Position numbers and translations under genes: made by a program | The notes under the pieces: model-generated | What the model was told of the DNA's origin: nothing | The model's database searches: none | What the model saw: the letters and a program-made list of their open reading frames with translations, nothing else | Assembly: GCA_003175935.1 (NCBI GenBank) | Contig: PSRI01000006.1 | Location: forward strand, 1-32,733 | Direction of reading: 5' to 3' | DNA: 32,733 bases | Origin: Bacteroidota bacterium | GTDB lineage: Bacteria > Bacteroidota > Bacteroidia > Chitinophagales > Chitinophagaceae | Part shown: piece after piece, positions 15,450 through 22,699 of the stretch | Position numbering within the stretch: position 1 is the first letter of the stretch | Layout: each line of letters begins with the position of its first letter

Positions 15450-16310
15450 ATGAAGGGAATTATTCTTGCCGGTGGGTCCGGAACCAGACTCCACCCTATC
15501 ACTTACGCCATTAGTAAACAGATCATGCCGATTTATGATAAGCCAATGATCTATTATCCGCTTTCAACATTAATGCTTGCGGGCATCAGGGAAATACTGA
15601 TCATCTCGACACCACATGATCTTCCAAATTTCAAGAGGTTATTTGGTGATGGAAAAAAGCTTGGTCTAAATTTCACTTATGCCGAACAGGGAACCCCTAA
15701 TGGGTTGGCCCAGGCATTTGTAATAGGAAAAGAATTTATTGGGTCCGATAAAGTTGCGCTGGTTTTAGGTGATAATATTTTTTATGGTGCAGGGTTGGGT
15801 GAACAACTTAGCAAGAACGTTGATCCTGAAGGTGGAATTATTTACGCATACGAGGTGAGTGACCCGGAAAGATATGGAGTTGTAGAATTCGACTCACATA
15901 TGAACGCCATTTCCATTGAGGAAAAGCCAACTAAACCTAAAAGTAAATTTGCGGTTCCAGGTTTATATTTCTATGATAACTCTGTTGTTGAAATTGCACA
16001 AAATTTAAAGCCTTCTCCCCGTGGTGAATATGAAATCACTGATGTAAATAAGGAATATTTGAAAAGAGGCAAGCTTAAAGTATCTGTACTCGACAGAGGA
16101 ACAGCATGGCTTGACACAGGAACTTTTGATTCTTTGATGCAGGCTTCCATGTTTGTGCAGGTTATTGAACAAAGGCAGGGAATAAAAATTGCATGTATTG
16201 AAGAAATAGCTTTCAGAAAAGGTTTTATTAATACAGAAGAACTCATAGAAATGTCAAAACCACTAATGAAAAGTGGTTACGGGCAATATTTAATGAACTT
16301 AGTATCTTGA
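15450..16310 (+). CDS. rmlA: Glucose-1-phosphate thymidylyltransferase
   Basis: 286 residues, the family's usual length. It joins dTTP and glucose-1-phosphate to dTDP-glucose, the first step to dTDP-rhamnose and related sugars for surface polysaccharide. Visible motifs: nucleotide-binding GGSGTRLHP (8-16), [18 protein letters not shown] (22-39), LGDNIFYG with the metal-binding Asp (about 108-115), VVEFD and EEKPTKPKS, and the late TAWLDTG. The start fits [14 protein letters not shown]. It is first in a two-gene operon with galE (21-base gap). rmlB, rmlC and rmlD are not in the window. Confidence 0.94.
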   Translation: MKGIILAGGSGTRLHPITYAISKQIMPIYDKPMIYYPLSTLMLAGIREILIISTPHDLPNFKRLFGDGKKLGLNFTYAEQGTPNGLAQAFVIGKEFIGSDKVALVLGDNIFYGAGLGEQLSKNVDPEGGIIYAYEVSDPERYGVVEFDSHMNAISIEEKPTKPKSKFAVPGLYFYDNSVVEIAQNLKPSPRGEYEITDVNKEYLKRGKLKVSVLDRGTAWLDTGTFDSLMQASMFVQVIEQRQGIKIACIEEIAFRKGFINTEELIEMSKPLMKSGYGQYLMNLVS

Positions 16311-16331
16311 GACAAATTATAGACCGGATTT

Positions 16332-17387
16332 ATGAAAAAAATTCTTGTCACAGGCGGATGCGGATATATCGGATCACATACCATTCTTGATCTCATTGAA
16401 AATGGATTCGATGTAATTTCTGTTGACAATAATTCCCGCTCATCGACCAGGCTTCTCGAGGGCATTGAAAAAATCTCAGGTAAAAAAATCAAGAATTATA
16501 AGGTAGACCTATGCAATTTTGACGATACTCATGCCATATTCCAGGAGAATCCTGATATAGCAGGCATCATACATTTTGCTGCATTTAAGGCCGTGGGAGA
16601 ATCGGTTGAAAAACCCCTGATGTATTTCGAAAACAACCTGGTTTCTCTCATTAACCTGCTGAAATGTGTCGACGAATTTGGTATTTCATATTTTGTCTTT
16701 TCTTCGTCATGCACAGTATATGGAAACCCTGACCAGATTCCTGTAACAGAAAATACGCCGCCAAAACCAGCGGAATCTCCTTATGGATATACCAAACAAA
16801 TGGGTGAGCAAATCATAAATGAATTTTCAAAATCATCGAAAATAAAGTGCATACTCCTTCGCTATTTTAATCCTGCGGGTGCACATCCCAGTTCGCTTAT
16901 TGGTGAACTGCCAATTGACAAGCCACAAAACCTGGTTCCTGTAATTACCCAGACTGCCATTGGAAAAATTCCTCAGATGGTTGTTTTTGGAAATGATTAT
17001 GCAACGCGGGATGGTTCCTGTGTGCGCGATTTCGTGCACGTATGTGACCTTGGTCATGCACATACATTGGCAATTAAATATTTGCTCGATCAGAAAAATC
17101 AAACACTCTGCGAAGCATTCAATCTTGGATCAGGTAGTGGAATTACTGTTCTGGAAGCGATTAAAGCATTTGAGGACGTGAGTCGCGTTAAATTAAATTA
17201 TGTAATTGGACCTAGAAGACCCGGAGACGTAATTGCTATTTATGCAAACAATGATAAAGCAAGAAATCTGTTGGGATGGGAACCGAAATACAACCTCAAT
17301 GATATTATGCTCACTGCCTGGAACTGGGAGCAAAAGCTAATTGCAGACGAAAAACTTTTTACGGGGAAAAATTTCCAGATGAATTAA
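16332..17387 (+). CDS. galE: UDP-glucose 4-epimerase
   Basis: 351 residues, an extended short-chain dehydrogenase/reductase that interconverts UDP-glucose and UDP-galactose using bound NAD. Motifs: GGCGYIGSH (8-16) for NAD, VDNNSRSS after the second strand, HFAAFKAVGES, the serine motif SSSCTVYG (124-131), the catalytic pair Y151 and K155 in YGYTK, YFNPAGAH and the C-terminal RRPGDV. Length slightly above the common 338-340. Together with rmlA it supplies nucleotide sugars for polysaccharide. Other UDP-hexose or UDP-HexNAc epimerase substrates are possible, but the full match to GalE motifs makes this call strong. Confidence 0.92.
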   Translation: MKKILVTGGCGYIGSHTILDLIENGFDVISVDNNSRSSTRLLEGIEKISGKKIKNYKVDLCNFDDTHAIFQENPDIAGIIHFAAFKAVGESVEKPLMYFENNLVSLINLLKCVDEFGISYFVFSSSCTVYGNPDQIPVTENTPPKPAESPYGYTKQMGEQIINEFSKSSKIKCILLRYFNPAGAHPSSLIGELPIDKPQNLVPVITQTAIGKIPQMVVFGNDYATRDGSCVRDFVHVCDLGHAHTLAIKYLLDQKNQTLCEAFNLGSGSGITVLEAIKAFEDVSRVKLNYVIGPRRPGDVIAIYANNDKARNLLGWEPKYNLNDIMLTAWNWEQKLIADEKLFTGKNFQMN

Positions 17388-17481
17388 TTAGTCACAATTA
17401 TTCCTTCAAAAAAAATAATTCTTTATCCCCGAAACCCAAAACCTTTCCTTTACTTTGCTTCTCACATATAATTTTTGATAC

Positions 17482-18438
17482 ATGCTTAAAGATATCCAGG
17501 TAACCGGACAAAAAGATACAAGGAGTGGATTCGGAGATGGCATTCACGAACTCGGAAAAACAAATCCTAATGTGGTTGCTCTCACAGCTGATCTTGCAGG
17601 TTCTTTAAAATTAAATGCGTTTATTAAAGATTTCCCAGATCGGTATATTCAATGCGGAATTGCCGAAGCCAACATGATTGGTATTGGCGCAGGCTTAACC
17701 ATTGGTGGGAAAATTCCATTCACGACTACCTTTGCCAATTTCTCAACAGGAAGAGTTTATGATCAAATAAGGCAGTCTGTTGCTTATTCGGGAAAGAATG
17801 TAAAAATCTGCGCTTCGCACGCTGGTCTGACACTGGGGGAAGATGGAGCGACACATCAGATTCTTGAAGATATTGGTTTGATGAAAATGCTTCCGGGAAT
17901 GACTGTAATTGTTCCTTGCGATTATAATCAAACCAAAGCTGCAACAATTGCTATTGCTGATTATAAAGGACCTGTTTATTTGAGATTCGGTCGTCCTGTG
18001 TGGCCCATATTCACTGATCCAAAAGAAAAATTTGAAATAGGTAAAGCTCAACATTTTTCTGAAGGAACTGATGTAAGCATTTTCGCTTGCGGTCATATGG
18101 TTTGGAAAGCTATTGAAGCAGGAATACAATTAGAAGCAAGAGGCGTGAGTGTTGAGCTTATCAATATTCATACTATTAAGCCGCTTGATGAAGAAGCTGT
18201 TTTAAAATCAATTCAAAAAACAAAGTGCGCAGTTACTGTTGAAGAACATAATATCATTGGTGGGCTTGGAGATGCAATAGGTCAGTGTGCCGCTAAACAT
18301 TTTCCAATTCCAATTGAATACGTGGGAACGAAAGATACTTTTGGTGAAAGCGGAAAGCCCATGGAACTTTTGAAAAAATACGGATTGGATGTTCCGGATA
18401 TTGTTGCTGCAGTAGACAGAGTAATGCCTCGTAAATAA
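17482..18438 (+). CDS. Transketolase, C-terminal subunit (split enzyme)
   Basis: 318 residues that correspond to the pyrimidine-binding and C-terminal domains of transketolase. E62 in CGIAEANM is the glutamate that activates thiamine diphosphate; the later SHAGLTLGEDGATHQ block (about 112-126) and the EEHNIIGGLGDAI block of the third domain are present. The protein starts directly with RSGFGDGIHEL, so the PP domain that holds the diphosphate/Mg motif GDG must come from a separate N-terminal subunit. In many Bacteroidota the two subunit genes are adjacent; here the upstream neighbour is galE, so the partner is elsewhere. Role: pentose phosphate pathway. The gap to galE is 94 bases, and it ends in a strong terminator at 18471. 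Confidence 0.9.
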   Translation: MLKDIQVTGQKDTRSGFGDGIHELGKTNPNVVALTADLAGSLKLNAFIKDFPDRYIQCGIAEANMIGIGAGLTIGGKIPFTTTFANFSTGRVYDQIRQSVAYSGKNVKICASHAGLTLGEDGATHQILEDIGLMKMLPGMTVIVPCDYNQTKAATIAIADYKGPVYLRFGRPVWPIFTDPKEKFEIGKAQHFSEGTDVSIFACGHMVWKAIEAGIQLEARGVSVELINIHTIKPLDEEAVLKSIQKTKCAVTVEEHNIIGGLGDAIGQCAAKHFPIPIEYVGTKDTFGESGKPMELLKKYGLDVPDIVAAVDRVMPRK

Positions 18439-18470
18439 CTTAAATCAAAACCGGCATTTAAACTTTTTTC

Positions 18471-18500
18471 AAAAAAGCCAATCCTATGATTGGTTTTTTT
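18471..18500 (+). terminator. Rho-independent terminator of the transketolase gene
   Basis: AAAAAAGCCAATC (18471-18483), loop CTAT, and GATTGG followed by seven T (18488-18500) form a 13-bp stem (one G-U) that includes the A/T tract. It starts 33 bases after the stop. The ATG at 18486 lies in the loop, so it is not a credible start for the downstream sigma factor. Confidence 0.85.
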
Positions 18501-18530
18501 ATTTTTATGCCGAACTCCCAAATTATTAGC

Positions 18531-19082
18531 ATGGCTGTTAATCCAGAGGATATAGCATTATTGCAGGAATTCCGTGCCCCGGCGACAAAAGAAAAGGCTT
18601 TTACAGCAATAATTAAGAAATATCAGGAAAAATTGTACTGGCATATCCGCAGAATGGTAGTTGAACATGAAGACGCGAATGATGTGTTGCAAAATATGTT
18701 TATCAAAGTCTGGAACGGCCTGGAAAACTTCAGAGAAGACAGTCAACTCTATACCTGGCTTTACAGGATCGCGACGAATGAGAGTCTGACCTTTTTGGAG
18801 CAGCAAAAAAAGCGCAGCGCAGTTTCTATAGATAACGAAGAGAGCAATTTATCCAATCAATTAATGGCTGATAAGCATTTTGACGCCAACCGGTTAGAAT
18901 GGAAATTGCAACTGGCTATTCAACAATTACCTGAGAAACAGAGAATTGTCTTCAATCTGAGGTATTACGATGAAATGCCTTATGAAGAAATGAGCAGGGT
19001 ACTGGAAACTTCGGAAGGGGCACTTAAAGCCAGTTACCACCATGCAGTGAAGAAAATTGAGGATTTTATCCTGAATCATTAA
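18531..19082 (+). CDS. ECF-type RNA polymerase sigma factor
   Basis: 183 residues with sigma region 2 (AFTAIIKKYQEKLYWHIRRMV, split at about residues 22-42; DVLQNMFIKVWNGL; LYTWLYRIATNES) and region 4 (LPEKQRIVFNLRYYDEMPYEEMSRVL and ALKASYHHAVKKIE). The regions lack sigma 1.1 and 3, as in group 4 (ECF) sigma factors. It should redirect RNA polymerase to a small regulon, often including its own operon. Two in-frame ATGs lie upstream (18486, in a terminator loop, and 18507, just after its T-run); the ATG at 18531 is preferred. The next two genes (repeat membrane protein and small secreted protein) follow at 31 and 11 bases and are the likely regulatory partners. Confidence 0.9.
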   Translation: MAVNPEDIALLQEFRAPATKEKAFTAIIKKYQEKLYWHIRRMVVEHEDANDVLQNMFIKVWNGLENFREDSQLYTWLYRIATNESLTFLEQQKKRSAVSIDNEESNLSNQLMADKHFDANRLEWKLQLAIQQLPEKQRIVFNLRYYDEMPYEEMSRVLETSEGALKASYHHAVKKIEDFILNH

Positions 19083-19113
19083 ACTAATCAGTTATAACGA
19101 AGTCTTAACAAAG

Positions 19114-19938
19114 ATGAAAAGTAGAGAGACGATATTGGAAGAATTGAGGGCTATCAGTCCAGCCGTTGCTAACCTGGATTTCCACAATGTTTTTGAGGTT
19201 CCGGAAGGGTATTTTGATACCCTGCCTGCTAATATTCTTTTGAAAATCAAGAGTATTGAACCTGGGTCCATTCAAAAAGAACCAGAGGCCTCCTCCTTTT
19301 TGGAGAAGTCCTCAAAATCGAACCCTTTTACAGTAAAGGAAGGTTATTTTGATTCCCTGGCGGGAGAAATCATGTCTAAAATTCGGATGGCCAGGTCTAC
19401 CGGCCCGGTGGATGAGGAGATTTTAGAATTATCACCATTATTGGCCGGTTTGAGAAATAAGCAGGTCTTCGAAGTGCCCGAGGGATATTTTGAAGGTCTG
19501 GAATCAAGTGTAAAGTTCAAGCTTCGGGAAGAAAAAAAGGGAAATGTAATTAAGATGGGTGCCGGACGAAGGTCAATCGTTAATTATGCGGCAGCTGCTT
19601 CAGTAGTCGCGATGATTGGTATCGGTGCCCTGCTGATGTTCAGGACCGGAAACAAAACAACAGATAACAATTTAGATAGTACCGGGACGGCGCGTTTAGA
19701 TACAAAAGTAGAAGGAGTTATGCCACAGGTTTCAGATGAAGCTCTGGCAAATTTCCTTGACAATACCTTTGGTAATGACGGCCCTGATTTAGATAACCAA
19801 ACGGATGATAATAGTTTGGCTTTGCTTAATCTGGATGATAACAGCGTTCGGGATATGCTTAAAGGTGCATCGGACAATGATATCAAGGATTATTTGGATG
19901 AGAACTCATTGGAAGGGAACTCGTTAACGAGTAATTAA
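19114..19938 (+). CDS. Putative membrane anti-sigma-like protein with triple VPEGYF repeat
   Basis: 274 residues. One hydrophobic segment (about 158-176) divides a 157-residue N-terminal part from an acidic C-terminal part rich in Asp and Asn (about 180-274). The N-terminal part carries three copies of a short motif: NVFEVPEGYFDTL (25-37), NPFTVKEGYFDSL (70-82) and QVFEVPEGYFEGL (117-129), each followed by a helix ending near K-I or K-L. Copies one and three also share an upstream LxxISPxVAxL / LELSPLLAGL helix. The position right after an ECF sigma gene and the topology fit an anti-sigma factor whose cytoplasmic part binds the sigma factor, but there is no zinc-anti-sigma HxxxCxxC. I do not know a named family; function is inferred from context. 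Confidence 0.75.
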   Translation: MKSRETILEELRAISPAVANLDFHNVFEVPEGYFDTLPANILLKIKSIEPGSIQKEPEASSFLEKSSKSNPFTVKEGYFDSLAGEIMSKIRMARSTGPVDEEILELSPLLAGLRNKQVFEVPEGYFEGLESSVKFKLREEKKGNVIKMGAGRRSIVNYAAAASVVAMIGIGALLMFRTGNKTTDNNLDSTGTARLDTKVEGVMPQVSDEALANFLDNTFGNDGPDLDNQTDDNSLALLNLDDNSVRDMLKGASDNDIKDYLDENSLEGNSLTSN

Positions 19939-19949
19939 AAAGTTTGGAA

Positions 19950-20378
19950 ATGAAAAAGATTATTTTATTTCTTGGAATTTTTACATTTGCCTTCCATCCG
20001 GGCAGGGCACAGGACGATGTTGGAGGAAATGCCCAGGGTGGAAAAATTCAGGCGCTGGAAATTGCATATATTACAAAACAGTTGGATCTTACGCCTGACG
20101 AAGCTGAAAAATTCTGGCCGGTTTTTAATAGATACAGAGAAGAAGTAAAGGGTGTACTTGCAGATAAGAATATCAAAGATGACCTGGACCGCCAACAAAA
20201 AGTTCTTGACATCCGCAAAAAATATAGAAACGATTTCGCTAGAATTTTGAACCCCGACAGAGCACAAAAAGTATATGGTTCGGAGGACAGGTTTAGAACT
20301 CTTTTGAAAAGGGAATGGATGCAAAGAATGAAAGAAAAGCAGGATATGAAACCTCTTAGAAAAGACAGAGGTTTTTAA
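19950..20378 (+). CDS. Small secreted helical protein (putative sensor of the ECF system)
   Basis: 142 residues from ATG 19950 (a TTG two codons earlier is less likely). Signal peptide 1-21 (MKKIILFLGIFTFAFHPGRA, cut before QDD). The mature protein is helical and charged, with KQLDLTPDEAEKFWPVFNRY near the N-terminus, a pattern like LxLTxxQxxxFxPxxxxY of Spy/CpxP-like periplasmic proteins, and a C-terminal basic helix (LLKREWMQRMKEKQ). Small proteins of this kind that follow ECF sigma genes in Bacteroidota are sometimes labelled sensors of ECF-type sigma factors. It is the last gene of the sigma operon, 11 bases after the previous stop, and a terminator follows. Confidence 0.8.
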   Translation: MKKIILFLGIFTFAFHPGRAQDDVGGNAQGGKIQALEIAYITKQLDLTPDEAEKFWPVFNRYREEVKGVLADKNIKDDLDRQQKVLDIRKKYRNDFARILNPDRAQKVYGSEDRFRTLLKREWMQRMKEKQDMKPLRKDRGF

Positions 20379-20435
20379 AAAATATTAGAAATAATTTACC
20401 TAATTTTAACTTGGTGTTTTTCATAGGTTAGCAAC

Positions 20436-20468
20436 GGCTGGCTCTGTCTAGAGCTGGCCTTCTTTTTT
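20436..20468 (+). terminator. Rho-independent terminator of the ECF sigma operon
   Basis: GGCTGGCTCT (20436-20445), loop GTCT, AGAGCTGGCC (20450-20459) form a 10-bp stem with two G-U pairs, followed by TTCTTTTTT. It lies 58 bases after the last stop and before the convergent hydrolase gene. Confidence 0.8.
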
Positions 20469-20546
20469 GTATTAAGCTGTTTTTGATTTGTATAGTAGAA
20501 AAATCTAACATCTTTCAGAGAAAATTCCTGCACCAATAAGTGTGAT

Positions 20547-21296
20547 TTACGATTTCCAGGTTGGATTTTTCACATCATGATAAAACAAAAAAGTCCATTT
20601 TTCTTTCTGGCCTCTCTCCCACCATTCCTGTCGCAATTCCATGCATTTCTTTCCGTCGTAATCGTATTTGGCGATGAATTTGCTTTTCATTTGCTGGAGC
20701 TGCGGCGCTACATCTCCACCAAAAAAAATAATTTCATTTCCATACTGAATCCAAAATACCTGGTGAAAGGGACAGTGAGCTCCCGTAAGTTCGAAGCGAA
20801 TATAGTCATCAATAGTTCCTGAGCCATCGAGCAGTACAACCTTCTCGCTCTCTTTCAAAATTTCAAATTCAGCAGTTAAATAAGAAGGAAATCCTTTTTG
20901 AAATGCATAATTCAATTCCTGTTTCTGCACGTAATACTGAGCGTTAGGAAAACTCAAAAACTGTTTTTCAAGAATCTCATCTTTTTTTGAAATGCCCCCG
21001 GCATGGTCTTTATGCAAATGTGACATCAGCACTTTAGTTACATCGAGCGGATTAATATTATTGTCAATCAGATTCTGGTGGATTTGCAGGACTCCGTCAG
21101 GATTTGAAAAGCCCAATCCGGTATCACAAATCAGAATGTCACGATCAGTGATAATAGCAAATGGTTGAATCTCCACCAGCAAACTGCCAATGGGTCTTTT
21201 TTGCAAATCATCTCTGTTCAAATCAAACGGAACAAATAGCTTGGATTGATCAATTGTGAAAGTGCCCTCGGAAAGAGGCAGAATCTTAATTCCCAT
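20547..21296 (-). CDS. Metallo-beta-lactamase-fold hydrolase
   Basis: 249 residues, no signal peptide, so cytosolic. The metal site is visible: SHLHKDHAGG gives H93, H95, D97 and H98; H174 or H178 in GAHCPFH; D195 in FFGGDV; and H240 in FYHD. CDTGLG (57-62) is the usual strand-end Asp motif. Members of this fold hydrolyse lactones, thioesters, phosphodiesters and other bonds, so the substrate is open; the layout resembles the lactonase/hydroxyacylglutathione hydrolase group more than beta-lactamases. It begins 50 bases after the rodA stop on the same strand, with no terminator seen between, so it may be the last gene of the cell-shape operon. Confidence 0.85.
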   Translation of the reverse strand: MGIKILPLSEGTFTIDQSKLFVPFDLNRDDLQKRPIGSLLVEIQPFAIITDRDILICDTGLGFSNPDGVLQIHQNLIDNNINPLDVTKVLMSHLHKDHAGGISKKDEILEKQFLSFPNAQYYVQKQELNYAFQKGFPSYLTAEFEILKESEKVVLLDGSGTIDDYIRFELTGAHCPFHQVFWIQYGNEIIFFGGDVAPQLQQMKSKFIAKYDYDGKKCMELRQEWWERGQKEKWTFLFYHDVKNPTWKS

Positions 21297-21346
21297 TCCA
21301 GATTGGTTTACTTAAATAGTTCCGACAAATGTAACGATCTGCACAT

Positions 21347-22699
21347 TTACCTAAGCACCATTTGACGATCCGCATCTAATCTCACTAAAATGAACAGCAT
21401 AATGGAGAAAGTAAGCAGGGAGGTTCCTCCATAACTTACAAATGGAAGTGGAATACCAATTACAGGCACCAGACCAATGGCCATGCCGATATTAATTGTA
21501 ATGTGAAAGAATATTACAGCAGCGACTCCATATGCATAACATCTGCTGAAGACACTTCGTTGTCGTTCTGCAACGGTTACAATTCTTAGCAATAAAATCA
21601 GGTATAACATCAGGAATATAAAACTTCCTAAAAAGCCAAATCCCTCCCCAATGGTGTCGAATATAAAATCCGTTCTTTGTTCCGGCACAAAACCATAACG
21701 GGTTTGAGTACCCTTTAGTAAACCTTTACCCAAAACTCCTCCTGAACCAATCGCAATTTTTGATTGTCTTACATTATAGTTTCCATCGTCTCCAGATTTC
21801 TTTTTGCTTTTCTCTTCTTCCTTCATCACCTGTTCCGCCTGCGCCTGGTTCTTGGGCACATAATCCCTTCCTATGGCGTCATAAATACGCTTCACCTGGT
21901 AGGGCTCGAGAGCATGATCGAAAAAGAATGGTACGGCAAATCGTTGCACACCCACACATAACACCCATAAGCCCATGACCAGGAAAAATATTTTCCGTTT
22001 TCGTTTGATTTGTCTTCGTAAAAAATAAATGGAGATGATGGCAATTGCCGTCAGAATAATTGCAAGAGTATTCGGTTCTAAAAGCAACGTAGCTACTACA
22101 AGGACGGCCAGCGAAAATCCAATCACAAGTACTGCGCCTGGTAAACCTTCACGATACATCACAATAAAAAATGAAAAATATACAAGCGCCAGTCCTGTTT
22201 CACTTTGCAACCTGGATAAAACTGCTGGAAATAAAACCAGTCCCGCCGCAATCAATTGTGATTTTGTTTTAGAGAAATCAGTATCCTGTTGAGACAAATA
22301 TTTAGCTAGTGCCAGGTTCACAAAAACCTTACAAAGCTCTGCAGGTTGAAGGTTAAAGAGTCCAAGTTTAATAATGGATTCAGTGCCTTTAATCCTCGAG
22401 TGAAATGGAAATACCAGGAACATCAAAATAATTCCAAACAGGTAAAACAAATTGGCTGTTGCGGTAAAGAATTTACTGTCGGTGAGTAATATGACTGTCC
22501 CGAGAATTATTGCAATGAGAAAATATAATGACTGTTTACTGTAATCTGTTTTGAAAGAAAGAAAACTTTGAAGGACATTATCACCTTCGTGATAAGTTGC
22601 CGCAAATATGCTCATGATCCCGATGACACAAAGGAATAAGTACATCCATACAATGGACCAGTCGACACCTCTTGATATGGTAGGACTATTCTGATTCAT
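21347..22699 (-). CDS. rodA: Rod shape-determining SEDS glycosyltransferase RodA
   Basis: 450 residues, polytopic inner-membrane protein of the SEDS family that polymerises lipid II during cell elongation together with PBP2. The first segments begin after SRGVDWSIV; conserved areas include PAELCK (about 137-142, RLGLFNLQPAELCK), the periplasmic loop with IAIGSGGVLGKGLLKGTQ and FVPEQRTDFIF, and the C-terminal GMAIGLVPVIGIPLPFVSYGG (split at about residues 405-425). A charged stretch (about 290-312, rich in Lys, Glu and Asp) before IAIGSGG makes it longer than E. coli RodA (370), as is usual in Bacteroidota. Its ATG overlaps the end of the PBP2 gene by 4 bases. Confidence 0.94.
   Translation of the reverse strand: MNQNSPTISRGVDWSIVWMYLFLCVIGIMSIFAATYHEGDNVLQSFLSFKTDYSKQSLYFLIAIILGTVILLTDSKFFTATANLFYLFGIILMFLVFPFHSRIKGTESIIKLGLFNLQPAELCKVFVNLALAKYLSQQDTDFSKTKSQLIAAGLVLFPAVLSRLQSETGLALVYFSFFIVMYREGLPGAVLVIGFSLAVLVVATLLLEPNTLAIILTAIAIISIYFLRRQIKRKRKIFFLVMGLWVLCVGVQRFAVPFFFDHALEPYQVKRIYDAIGRDYVPKNQAQAEQVMKEEEKSKKKSGDDGNYNVRQSKIAIGSGGVLGKGLLKGTQTRYGFVPEQRTDFIFDTIGEGFGFLGSFIFLMLYLILLLRIVTVAERQRSVFSRCYAYGVAAVIFFHITINIGMAIGLVPVIGIPLPFVSYGGTSLLTFSIMLFILVRLDADRQMVLR

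Noticed and set aside
18486-18530. Upstream ATG starts for the sigma factor
   Set aside because: The first ATG (18486) is in the loop of a strong terminator and the second (18507) directly follows its T-run; the ATG at 18531 fits better.
22029-22292. Plus-strand frame inside rodA
   Set aside because: It is antisense to well-conserved rodA sequence; typical shadow frame.
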